Source: JACCZX01 sp963710675
GTDB lineage: Bacteria; Pseudomonadota; Gammaproteobacteria; Burkholderiales; Burkholderiaceae_F
DNA length: 64,000 bases
Direction of reading: 5' to 3'
Assembly (NCBI GenBank): GCA_963710675.1
Contig: CAVQBE010000017.1
Coordinates: 1 to 64,000, forward strand
In this document: positions 54,777-63,670 of the stretch, one piece after another
Layout of the letters: each line of letters begins with the position of its first letter
Position numbering within the stretch: the first letter of the stretch is position 1
Program-made: the position numbers and the translations under genes
The notes under the pieces: generated by a model
What the model was told of the DNA's origin: nothing
The model's input: only the letters and a program-made list of their open reading frames with translations
Databases searched by the model: none

Positions 54777-57097
54777 GCGACGTCTTGACGCGTGGCCTGT
54801 TCGCGCGCACGCCGCTGCAACGCATGGAACTGCTGCGCACCCGTCAGATACTGCGATGGCCAGGTCACGCCTTCATAGCCGAGCTCGGCGGCTGCGTGCA
54901 ATGTGAAGTAAGGATCGGCCAGGTGCGGCCGCGCAAGCGCTACCAGATCGGCCCGCCCCGACAACAGCAACGTGTTGACCTGATCGGCGGTGGTCACTGC
55001 ACCGACGGCCATCGTTGCAATGCCGACTTCAAGCCGAATCTGCTCCGAAAAACTCGCCTGAAACATGCGGCCATAAACAGGTTTGCTGCCGGGATCGGTC
55101 TGACCGGTCGATACATCGAACAGGTCGCAACCGGCCTCTTTGAACGCCTGCGCGATCTGCACGCTATCGGCGCCGGTCGTACCGCCTGCAATCCAGTCGG
55201 TCGCCGAAACACGCACCGACATCGGCTTGCGTTGCGGCCACACGGCGCGTACCGCGCGAAAAAGCTGAAGCGGAAAGCGCATCCGGTTAACAAGCGATCC
55301 ACCGTACTCGTCGTGCGGCGATTGGTGATCGGCGACAGAAAGCTGGCCAGCAAGTAACCGTGCGCCATGTGCAGCTCGAGCAGGTCGAAACCAGCGTCGT
55401 CAGCCATGATCGCCGAGTTGCAGAACTGCTCGATGAACTCATCCAGGTCGGCGCGCGTCGCGGCGCGAGGTACCTGGTTGATGCCGGGCTGATACGCAAT
55501 CGCCGACGCCGACACGAGCGGCCAGTTGGGCTCGGCAGTCCTGCTCGTCGAGCGGCCAGTCCATCTGACGCCAGCCCACTTGCGTCGATCCTTTTCGACC
55601 CGAATGGCCAATTTGCATCGCGATCTTGGCGTCGGTATGGCGATGCACGAAATCGACCAGACGCTTCCATGCGTCGACATGCTCGCCCGCATACAAACCG
55701 GTGCAGCCTGGTGTAATGCGGCCATGCGGCGACACGCACGTCATTTCGACAAAGACAAGACCGGCTCCGCCTTTGGCGCGCTCCGCGTAATGGGAAAAGT
55801 GCCAGTCGTTTGGCGTGCCGTTCACGGCCGAGTACTGCGCCATCGGCGATACGACCACACGATTCGCAATCGATAGGTCGCGCAGCTTTAGCGGAGCAAA
55901 CATCGGCGGCGTCAGCAAATCAGCAGGCGGACGAACGTTCAGCCGCTTCGCTTCCTGGCGGTTCCAGCGCTCGGTTGCGTTGGCCACCAGCGCAGCGTCG
56001 CGCAATCGCAGGTTTTCATACGTGATCTGCTTGCTGCGCGTCAGCAGACTTACGTTGAACTGCCAAGGCTCCAGCCGCCAGAAGCGGCGCACGTTTTCAA
56101 ACCAGGCCAGCGACACGTTGGCCGAGTGCTGGATGCGACTGACTTCATCGCGGCGCTGCGATTCGTAGTCGGCTAGGGCGCTGCTCAGGTCGCCGGGCTG
56201 CGCAATGACTGACTGATGCAGCGCTATCGCATCTTCAAGCGCAAGCTTGGTGCCCGATCCGATGGCGAAGTGCGCCGTGTGTGCTGCATCACCGAGCAAC
56301 ACCAACGGAACGCCGTGGGGCCTCGCGTGCCACGTTGCAAGCGTGATTGTCGGAAACTGCCGCCATAGCGAACGATTGGTCAGTATGCGGCTGCCTTTCA
56401 GCTCTTCGTTGAAAAGACTTTCAACGTAGCTCGCGGTCGCAGACTCATCTTCAACCGAAAGGCCCGAACGATGCCAGGCATCGTCAGTGGTTTCGATGAC
56501 GATCGTGCTTTCACCCGGTGCGTACATGTACGCATGCATATTCCACAGGCCATGCTCGTTTTCGCGAAAACTGTAGAAAAATCCCGGCAATGAAAGATTG
56601 GCACCAAGCCAGACGAATCGATTGCTGCGCACATCCACGGTTGGCGCAAAACGCTCGGCATGGTTCGCGCGAATTGCAGAATGGGCGCCGTCTGCGGCGA
56701 CAACCAGCTGCGCCCCGCGATGTGCATCGATTCCCGGATCTTCGATGCCGTAACGAATACGAACACCCAGCACGCTCGCTCGTCTCTGCAGTATCTGCAG
56801 CAACGTGATGCGCTTGATGCCGGAGAACCCGTGGCCCGACGACTTCATCGTGTGCCCGCGGAACTGAACGAAGATATCGTCCCAATAGGCAAAGTTGGCG
56901 GCGATCTCGCGATAGCTCGGCTCGTCAGCCGCCTTTAGGTTCGCCAGCGTCTCGTCGGACAGAACGATGCCGAATCCAAACGTGTCATCGGCTGCATTGC
57001 GCTCGACAACGTCGACGGTTGCAGCCGGCAAACTCTTCTTCGCAAGAATCGCGAAATACAGTCCCGCCGGTCCGCCGCCGATGATGTCAATGCGCAT
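54752..57097 (-). CDS. 2-Aminobenzoyl-CoA (salicylyl-CoA) monooxygenase/reductase fusion, frame-interrupted
   Basis: The N-terminal half is a FAD-dependent monooxygenase (MRIDIIGGGPAGLYFAILAKK; FAD-ribityl motif PLVLLGDAAHTAHF). The C-terminal half is an Old-Yellow-Enzyme-type NADH:flavin oxidoreductase (TPPMFAPLKLRDLSIANRVVV, PMAQYSA, LLELHMAHGYLLASFLSP, GRADLVALARPHLADPYF). This fusion of about 780 residues is the layout of the bifunctional enzyme that hydroxylates and reduces 2-aminobenzoyl-CoA, or of salicylyl-CoA 5-hydroxylase. Frame changes lie near 55550-55510 and 55265. Divergence from kynU-kynA, which makes anthranilate, favours 2-aminobenzoyl-CoA as substrate (inference). Confidence 0.87.
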
Positions 57098-57222
57098 CGA
57101 GTCAAGCGCTCTTGGTGTACGCCACCGTGCGATCGCACGTGCACGAGTTGCGACTGTTCAGGCGCGCTCCCTTCGGAGCCACCGCGTGTTCGTCCGCTCC
57201 GCAACGAGGGGGCGATCGCTTC

Positions 57223-57235
57223 GATTGTCACAATC
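57223..57235. promoter_or_regulatory. Palindrome GATTGTCACAATC in the monooxygenase-kynU divergent gap
   Basis: A 13-bp perfect inverted repeat (6-bp arms, one central C) lies 69 bases before kynU. It overlaps a TTGTCA -35-like hexamer at 57225-57230. It may be an operator for a MarR- or Lrp-type regulator of both transcripts; no regulator gene is adjacent. Confidence 0.45.
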
Positions 57236-57303
57236 AAATACAAGTCGCATACGCCTACCGATCACCTAGAATCAATTATGCAGCGCATCCGGAATCATTT
57301 GCC

Positions 57304-58576
57304 ATGACACGGGACGAATGCATTGCGCTCGATGCACGCGATCCGCTGGCAGCACATCGCGACAAGTTCGCGTTGCCGGAAGGCATCGTGTACCTCGATG
57401 GTAATTCGCTCGGAGCGCTGCCCCAAGCCGCGATTGAACGCGTCGCCCGCGTCGTCAAGCAGGAGTGGGGCGAGGGGTTGATCCGCTCCTGGAACGCGGC
57501 GCGCTGGATCGATCTGCCGCGGCGCGTAGGCGCCAAGATCGCTCACCTGGTTGGCGCGCAAGCGCACGAAGTGATTTGCGCCGACTCGACTTCGATCAAC
57601 CTGTTCAAGGTGCTGACCACCGCTCTTCGCCTGCAGGCATCGCGCCCACAAGTGTCGTTGCCCGAGCGCAAGGTCATCCTGTCCGAGAAGACAAATTTTC
57701 CAACTGATCTTTACGTCGCACAGGGGATTATTGATGTGCTAGGTCAGGACCACGAAATAAGGCTCGTCGAATTTGACGAAGTGGCAGACGCGATCGATGA
57801 CCGTACTGCAGTCGTAATGCTGACGCATGTGAACTTCAGAACCGGCGCGATGCATCCGATGCACGAAGCTCACAAGCCGCGCGCATAGCGCCGGTGCTTT
57901 GACGGTGTGGGATCTGTCGCACTCCGCCGGCGCGGTGCCGGTCGACTTGAACGGAGCAGCTGCCGACTTCGCCGTCGGATGCGGCTACAAATATTTGAAC
58001 GGAGGACCCGGCGCGCCGGCGTTCGTGTTCGTTGCCAGCCGCCATCTCGCTGCGATTGCTGACGACACCTACGCCCAACCGCTCACGGGCTGGCTGGGCC
58101 ATCACGCGCCGTTCGAGTTCGTCGCGGAGTATCGACCTGCGATGTCGATCGATCGCTACGCGGTCGGCACGCCGTCGATCGTCGCGTTATCGGCGCTCGA
58201 AGTCGGTGTCGACACGGTGCTCTCTGCCGGGATCGATGCCCTGCGCGTGAAGTCGATCGCGCTGACGGATTTGTTTATCGAGGTGGTTGAACAGCGTTGC
58301 GCGGCGCTGGGGCTATCGCTTGCGTCGCCGCGCAACAGCTCGCTTCGCGGCAGTCAGGTCTGTTTTTCGCATCCGCACGCATACGCCGTAATGCAAGCTC
58401 TCATTCAGCGCGGCGTGATCGGTGACTTTCGTGCGCCGGACATTATTCGCTTTGGGTTCGCACCGCTGTATGTGAGCTACGCAGATGTCTGGGACGCGGC
58501 CGAGGCGCTGCGCCAGGTGCTCGCGGAGCGTGAGTGGCAACGCACCGAGTTCCAGACTCGCGAGGCGGTTACATGA
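57304..58576 (+). CDS. kynU: Kynureninase, one frame change
   Basis: This PLP enzyme of fold type I has about 424 residues. The N-terminal part (MTRDECIALDARDPLA, YLDGNSLGALP, ICADSTSINLFKVL, THVNFRTGAMH) and the C-terminal part (VWDLSHSAGAVPVDL; PLP-Lys in GCGYKYLNGGPG; GTPSIVALSALE) are in adjacent frames, with the change near 57880. It cleaves kynurenine to anthranilate and alanine. ATG 57304 is the family start. Its stop overlaps the kynA ATG. The break is most likely a sequencing error because both sides are fully conserved. Confidence 0.93.
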
Positions 58577-59355
58577 ACATGCGCTACGGCGACTACCTAG
58601 CGCTCGATTCAATATTGAATGCGCAGCATCCGCGCTCGCCGGATCCGAACGAGCTGTTGTTCATCATCCAGCACCAGACCAGCGAGCTTTGGATGAAGCT
58701 CGCGCTGCACGAGCTGCGGACAGCACGCGACTCAATTCGAGCCGATGACCTGCCACCGGCGTTCAAGATGCTCGCGCGCGTGTCACGCATCATGGAACAG
58801 CTGGTGCATGCATGGGACGTTCTTGCGACACTGACGCCCAGCGAGTACAGCGCGATCCGCCCGTATCTGAGCACGAGCTCGGGTTTCCAGTCGTGGCAAT
58901 ACCGCGAAATCGAGTTCGTGCTCGGCAACAAGGCGTCCGCGATGTTGAAGCCACACGAGCAGACGCCCATACACGTCGCGTTACAAAGCGCGCTTAATGC
59001 GCCGTCCCTCTACGATGAAGCGATCCTGTTGCTCGCTCGCCGCGGCTTTGCGATCGATCGGGCGATCACCGAACGCGACGTTCGCGAGCCCCATGCATCT
59101 GACCCGTCAGTCGAGCAGGCGTGGCTCGCAATCTATCGAGCTCCGCGCGAAAACTGGGAGCTGTATGAACTCGCCGAAGAGCTGGTCGATCTCGAAGACG
59201 CATTTCGCCTTTGGCGGTTTCGCCACGTAACCACCGTCGAACGCATCATCGGGTTCAAGACGGGTACCGGCGGCACCAGCGGCGTAGCTTATCTGCGCAA
59301 AATGCTCGACGTTGTATTGTTTCCCGAACTGTGGAAAGTGCGCACCGATCTATGA
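58573..59355 (+). CDS. kynA: Tryptophan 2,3-dioxygenase
   Basis: The heme enzyme has 260 residues from ATG 58573. It has YGDYLALDSILNAQHP, ELLFIIQHQTSELWMKL (with the substrate- and heme-pocket residues), SRIMEQLVHAWDVL, STSSGFQSWQYREIEF and GFKTGTGGTSGVAYLRK, the last being the conserved C-terminal loop. It opens the tryptophan indole ring to give N-formylkynurenine. Starts and stops overlap those of kynU and ridA (ATGA), so the three are co-translated. The frame is intact. Confidence 0.96.
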   Translation: MNMRYGDYLALDSILNAQHPRSPDPNELLFIIQHQTSELWMKLALHELRTARDSIRADDLPPAFKMLARVSRIMEQLVHAWDVLATLTPSEYSAIRPYLSTSSGFQSWQYREIEFVLGNKASAMLKPHEQTPIHVALQSALNAPSLYDEAILLLARRGFAIDRAITERDVREPHASDPSVEQAWLAIYRAPRENWELYELAEELVDLEDAFRLWRFRHVTTVERIIGFKTGTGGTSGVAYLRKMLDVVLFPELWKVRTDL

Positions 59356-59754
59356 ACATCTTGCAACCACCTAACTGGGCGCAACCCAGAGGCTACGTAA
59401 ACGGAATCGCAGCGAGTGGCGTCGTAATCTCTGTGGCCGGACAAGTCGGCTGGAACGCGCAGGGCACGTTCGAGACCGATGATCTCGTCGGCCAGGTCAG
59501 ACAGGCACTCGTCAATGTGCTGGCCGTGCTGGCCGAAGCAAATGGCGGCTCCACACCATATTGTGCGGATGACGTGGTACCTGTTAAGTCGTGACGAATA
59601 TGTGGCGCGCGCTGCGGAAATCGGCACCGTGTATCGGGAGCTGATGACAAATGGCGCGGCGCATTACCCAGCAATGACCGCGGTGCAAGTCGGCGCGCTG
59701 ATCGAACCGCGTGCGAAAGTCGAGATCGAAGTCACTGCAATTATTCCCGTATAG
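59352..59754 (+). CDS. RidA-family enamine/imine deaminase, one frame change
   Basis: This protein of about 133 residues has RGYVNGIAASGVVISVAGQVGWNAQGTF, DDLVGQVRQALVNVLAVLAEANG, then, after a frame change near 59570, MTWYLLSRDEYVARAAEIG and PAMTAVQVGALIEPRAKVEIEVTAII. The Arg that binds carboxylates in RidA (usually R-x-x-V/I-E-x) appears as EPRAKVEIE. RidA proteins hydrolyse reactive enamines and imines. It is translationally coupled to kynA. A specific role in removing the amino group from the ring product of the 2-aminobenzoyl-CoA route is an attractive inference. Confidence 0.88.
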
Positions 59755-59784
59755 CGACTGCTGGCAGCCAGCTTCTGTAGGCGA

Positions 59785-60252
59785 ATGTCAATGCGGCTTG
59801 TTCATCTGAATTTCCTGCAGCAATATGGCGATCTGAGCTTGCTGTTGTTACGCATCCTGACGGGCGCGTTTCTAATCTACGGCACTCAAGACAACATACT
59901 CAGCGACGCGAGAATGCATGAGTTCGTGCAGTTCCTTGCGAAGCATAGGTTCATCTGGCCGGAGCTTATGGCGCCGCTGTCGGTTTATGCGCAGTTCATC
60001 TGCGGCGTGCTGTTTGTCATCGGCCTGCTGACTCGCTGGGCCGGATGGTTAATGACGTTCAACTTTTTCGTTGCCGTCGTCATGGTGCACTGGTCGCAGG
60101 ACTTTCGTGGGTGGTGGCCCGCGATCGTGCTCGTCTTTATCAGTCTGCATTTCGCGCTGCATGGCGCCGGGCGTTACTCCCTGGATCAGCTTCTCTGGCG
60201 CAACGCCCGTCCGGACAACCGTCCGCCTAGCTTTGCGGGGCCAAGGCTATGA
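59785..60252 (+). CDS. DoxX-family membrane protein
   Basis: The 155-residue protein has four membrane helices (LLLLRILTGAFLIYG, SVYAQFICGVLFVIGLLTRWAGWLMTFNFFVAVV, WPAIVLVFISLHFALHG), the typical DoxX layout with Arg in the first helix and G-x-L-T-R-W between helices 2 and 3. The function of most DoxX proteins is unknown; some take part in sulfur or redox metabolism. It starts 30 bases after ridA and may be transcribed with the kyn genes. Confidence 0.87.
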   Translation: MSMRLVHLNFLQQYGDLSLLLLRILTGAFLIYGTQDNILSDARMHEFVQFLAKHRFIWPELMAPLSVYAQFICGVLFVIGLLTRWAGWLMTFNFFVAVVMVHWSQDFRGWWPAIVLVFISLHFALHGAGRYSLDQLLWRNARPDNRPPSFAGPRL

Positions 60253-60306
60253 CCGATCCGCCATCGCAACAGATCTCAGCGACCGAATTGAGGATCGTGT
60301 TCTTTC

Positions 60307-61455
60307 TCAAGCATCCGAAGCAGTAGCCAAGTGCGGACGCCCGAGTGCGATGTAGCGCGCCAGATGCTGATCTTCGTCGCCGAGCTGATGGTCGATCATC
60401 ACCAGCCGCTTCGCGTAATGCGCAAGAGGTAGCTCCCACGTCATGCCGATGCCGCCGTGCAATTGGATGCTTTCCTCGGCGACCAGCGTGCCGGCGCGGC
60501 CTGCCGTGTACTTTGCCGCAGCCAACGTGCGCTCGCGCAAGCGCGGATCAGCGGCTAGCTTGTCCGCCGCGTTGATCACTGCAGAACGCGCCTGTTCGAT
60601 CTCGAGCAGCAGATCGGTCATCCGGTGCTGCAGGGCCTGGAAGCTGCCGATCGGCACACCAAACTGCTTTCGTGTTTGAAGGTAGTCGAGCGTCGCCGTC
60701 TTAACGGCTTCCATCGCACCGAGTGATTCGGCGGCGAGCGCGAGCAGACCGCAATCGATCGCCCGTTGCAGAACCGAATGCCCGTCGCGCAGCAGCAACG
60801 CGTCCTCACCGAGCCTGACGCCATTCAGCAGCAGCTCTGCGCCGCGACCCCCGTCGATCAGCGGATAGCCGCGAAGCTGCAGCCCCGGCGCATCGGCGGG
60901 CACAAGAAAGAGCGAAATACCCTCTGCATCGCCAGGCGTACCTGCGGTGCGTACAGCAACGACGAAAGCGTCAGCCGACTCGGCTTGATGCACGACGGCC
61001 TTGGCCCCGCTCAGTTTCCAACCGTTGCCATCGCGCTCGGCACGCACCTCGACGCGCGTTGAATCGGCACCGGTGTCCTCCTCCTCGTGCGCGAGCAGGA
61101 TGATGCGTGCGCCGCTGATCAGTTGCTCGAGCTCGTGCCGCGCGGCCGGGCTACCAGTCGCAGCGAGGATTTGTCCCGCCATCAGCGCACCGGCCAACGG
61201 CTCAACAACCAGACCACGACCGACCGCTTCGAATACGACCATGATGTCAAACCCCGTGCCGCCCATACCGCCGTGTGCCTCTTCGAACAGCACTGCAAGC
61301 ACGCCGAGCTCGGCAAACCGCCGCCACATATCGCGGCTGCAGCCCTGCGCTGAGTGCGCAATGCGCTGCCGCGCATCGAAGCCGTATCTTTCCCGAAGGA
61401 ATCGCTCGAGCGTGTCCGCCAGCATGCGGCGGTCTTCGCTATGTTGAAAGTCCAA
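60307..61455 (-). CDS. Acyl-CoA dehydrogenase family protein (short form)
   Basis: This 382-residue acyl-CoA dehydrogenase-fold flavoprotein starts MDFQHSEDRRMLADTLERFL. It has FEEAHGGMGGTGFDIMVVFEAVGRG, the FAD-binding middle domain (GNGWKLSGAKAVVHQAESAD) and the C-terminal helices with YLQTRKQFGVPIGSFQALQHR and SIQLHGGIGMTWELPLAHYAKRL. It is the second gene of a pair 12 bases apart, both on the minus strand. The pair probably works as a heteromeric enzyme; the substrate is unknown. Near the kynurenine/2-aminobenzoyl-CoA genes, an alicyclic or aromatic-derived acyl-CoA is plausible (inference). Confidence 0.9.
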   Translation of the reverse strand: MDFQHSEDRRMLADTLERFLRERYGFDARQRIAHSAQGCSRDMWRRFAELGVLAVLFEEAHGGMGGTGFDIMVVFEAVGRGLVVEPLAGALMAGQILAATGSPAARHELEQLISGARIILLAHEEEDTGADSTRVEVRAERDGNGWKLSGAKAVVHQAESADAFVVAVRTAGTPGDAEGISLFLVPADAPGLQLRGYPLIDGGRGAELLLNGVRLGEDALLLRDGHSVLQRAIDCGLLALAAESLGAMEAVKTATLDYLQTRKQFGVPIGSFQALQHRMTDLLLEIEQARSAVINAADKLAADPRLRERTLAAAKYTAGRAGTLVAEESIQLHGGIGMTWELPLAHYAKRLVMIDHQLGDEDQHLARYIALGRPHLATASDA

Positions 61456-61467
61456 AGTGCTCCGTTA

Positions 61468-62664
61468 TCAGAGACCGAGGATCATCTTGGCGATGATGTT
61501 CCTCTGGATTTCGTTCGAGCCGCCGTATATCGACAGTTTGCGGTAGTTGTAATAGTGCGCCGCTGCGGGCGCGGCCTCCTCCGGACCGACCGTTGACCCT
61601 TCAGAATTTTCTTCCAGGGCATCTTCAATGAACGGACGCGCGTATGGGCCCATCGCACGGCGGTACAGCGACGTGATCTCCTGTCGGATCTGCGTGCCGC
61701 GGATCTTCAGCATCGAGCTCTCCGCACCTGGCGCGCCGCCACCTGCAACTGCTGCCAGCACGCGCAAGTTCGTGATGCGCATGTTTTCCAGTTCGATTTC
61801 AACGCGGGCCAGTCGCGCTGCAAACAGCGGATCATCCGCAAGCGCCCGACCGTTACGCGTGATTCGCGCGGCGGTCTGCTTCAACTGTGAAAAAGCTGCC
61901 ATCGAAAGGCCGGTGCCAGCGATATTGGTTCGCTCGTAGGTCAGCAGGTACTTCGCGCAGGTCCAGCCGCGGTTCTCATCGCCGACCAGGTTTGCGGCAG
62001 GCACCTTGACGTCGGTGAAGAAGACTTCGTTGACCTCGGAGCCACCCTCGAGCAGCCTGATCGGCCGCACTTCAACACCGGGGCTCTTCATGTCGATCAA
62101 CAGAAAGCTGATGCCTTCCTGCTTCTTTGCCTCGGCGTCGGTCCGCACAAGGCAGAAGATCATGTTCGCGTACTGGCCCAGCGTGGTCCAGGTCTTCTGG
62201 CCGTTGACAATGTAGTGATCACCTTGCAGCACAGCGCGCGTCTTCAATCCGGCCAGGTCCGAACCCGCGCCCGGCTCCGAGTATCCCTGGCACCACCAGT
62301 CGGACCCATCGAGAATGCGCGGCAGCCAATGGTCTTTCTGCGATTGCGTTCCAAACTTGATCAACACCGGGCCGAGCATGTTGACGCCGAAAGGCATGAT
62401 GCGGGGTGCGTGCGCAAGTGCACACTCGGTTTCGAAGATGAAGCTTTGTATCGCGTTCCACCCTGCTCCGCCGTATTGCTGCGGCCAGTGTGGCGCAAGC
62501 CAGCCGCGGTCGTTCACCAGCGCGTGCCACTGCGTCATGTCGTCGCGTGTCAGGTGCTTTAGAGTCCGCACCTTCTCAGCCAGGCGCGCGGGAAGCCTCT
62601 TCTTCAGAAAGTCGCGCACCTCAGTGCGAAAAGCCTGCTCTTCCGCGGTAAAGCTGAGATTCAT
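61468..62664 (-). CDS. Acyl-CoA dehydrogenase family protein (long form)
   Basis: This 398-residue flavoprotein of the acyl-CoA dehydrogenase family has WHALVNDRGWLAPHWPQQYGG, WCQGYSEPGAGSDLAGLKT, the FAD-binding IVNGQKTWTTLGQYAN, FTDVKVPAANLVGDENRGW and the C-terminal SIYGGSNEIQRNIIAKMI. The conserved SIYGGSNEIQ places it in the family close to the pimeloyl-/steroid-type large subunits. It starts 10 bases after the Bug receptor gene. It forms a set with the shorter dehydrogenase, the receptor and the CoA ligase on the minus strand, which look like one operon. The substrate is unknown. Confidence 0.92.
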   Translation of the reverse strand: MNLSFTAEEQAFRTEVRDFLKKRLPARLAEKVRTLKHLTRDDMTQWHALVNDRGWLAPHWPQQYGGAGWNAIQSFIFETECALAHAPRIMPFGVNMLGPVLIKFGTQSQKDHWLPRILDGSDWWCQGYSEPGAGSDLAGLKTRAVLQGDHYIVNGQKTWTTLGQYANMIFCLVRTDAEAKKQEGISFLLIDMKSPGVEVRPIRLLEGGSEVNEVFFTDVKVPAANLVGDENRGWTCAKYLLTYERTNIAGTGLSMAAFSQLKQTAARITRNGRALADDPLFAARLARVEIELENMRITNLRVLAAVAGGGAPGAESSMLKIRGTQIRQEITSLYRRAMGPYARPFIEDALEENSEGSTVGPEEAAPAAAHYYNYRKLSIYGGSNEIQRNIIAKMILGL

Positions 62665-62674
62665 CGCCGACCTG

Positions 62675-63661
62675 TCACTCGGCTGTGATCTTTGCGTCGC
62701 GTATCACCTTGCCCCACTTGGCGGTTTCGCTACCGATAAACGACTCAAATTCGGCCGGCGTGCTGCCGACCGGGATTGTTCCCATCTCATCGAACTTCTG
62801 CCTGACGTCCGGTAGCTTCACAATTGCCGCTACTTCGTCGGCGACACGCTTGATTACAGCCGTCGGAGTACCTGCGGGCGCCAGGATTCCAGCCCACGTG
62901 CTACCAGTGAAACCTTTGATGCCCTGCTCGATAAACGTCGGCACCTCCGGAAGAGCGGCAAGACGCTTCTCACTTGCAACACCGATCAGGCGCACCTTGC
63001 CGCTTTTGCCGGGATTGATCAGACCCACCGCGGCGTCCATGAACAACTGTATGTGGCCGCCCATCAAGTCCGTCAACGCGGGTGCCGCTCCCTTGTACGG
63101 AATGTGCACCATACTGGTATGCGTCATCGACTTCAGTAACTCGGTCGTCAGGTTAACCGCCGAGCCGTTTCCGCTGGAGCCGTAACTCACCTTTCCTGGA
63201 TTCTTGCGTGCATAGTCGATCAGATCCGCCGCGTTCTTGAACGGCGTGTCGTTATTGACCGCAGCAACCAGCGGCGAAACGCCGATCAGCGACACCGCGG
63301 TGAGGTCCTTCCTCGGGTCGTACGGCAATTTCGGATAAAGCGTTGTGTTGGCCGCGTAGGCGGCGATCACTACAGCGAACGTATAGCCGTCGGGGGGTGA
63401 TTTGGCGAGAGCATCGACGCCGACGATGCTGTTCGCACCGGGCTTGTTGTCGATCACGACCGGCTGCCCAAGCCGTTCCTGCAGCTTCTGCGTCACCAAC
63501 CGCGCCGTGATATCGGTGAATCCGCCCGGGGTGTAAGGAACGATCACCTTGATCGGCTTTGATGGCCACACCTGCGCGTTAGCTCGGGGAAAAATCAACG
63601 TCGCCGCGCCGGCGGCGATCGCGCTGTTGAAACGCCGACGGTCGATGCGATTCGCACTCAT
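62675..63661 (-). CDS. Bug-type tripartite tricarboxylate transporter substrate-binding protein
   Basis: The 328-residue periplasmic receptor has an Arg-rich signal (NRIDRRRFNSAIAAGAATLIFPRANA), possibly a Tat type, followed by WPSKPIKVIVPYTPGG, TARLVTQKLQERLGQPVVIDN, KPGANSIVGVDALAKSPPDGYT and GKVSYGSSGNGSAVNLTTELLKS. These are diagnostic of the Bug/TctC family, which is greatly expanded in Burkholderiales. No TctA/TctB membrane partners are nearby, so it is an orphan receptor. It is inside the acyl-CoA operon, which hints that the ligand is the carboxylic acid degraded there. Confidence 0.95.
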   Translation of the reverse strand: MSANRIDRRRFNSAIAAGAATLIFPRANAQVWPSKPIKVIVPYTPGGFTDITARLVTQKLQERLGQPVVIDNKPGANSIVGVDALAKSPPDGYTFAVVIAAYAANTTLYPKLPYDPRKDLTAVSLIGVSPLVAAVNNDTPFKNAADLIDYARKNPGKVSYGSSGNGSAVNLTTELLKSMTHTSMVHIPYKGAAPALTDLMGGHIQLFMDAAVGLINPGKSGKVRLIGVASEKRLAALPEVPTFIEQGIKGFTGSTWAGILAPAGTPTAVIKRVADEVAAIVKLPDVRQKFDEMGTIPVGSTPAEFESFIGSETAKWGKVIRDAKITAE

Positions 63662-63670
63662 CCTGCCTCC

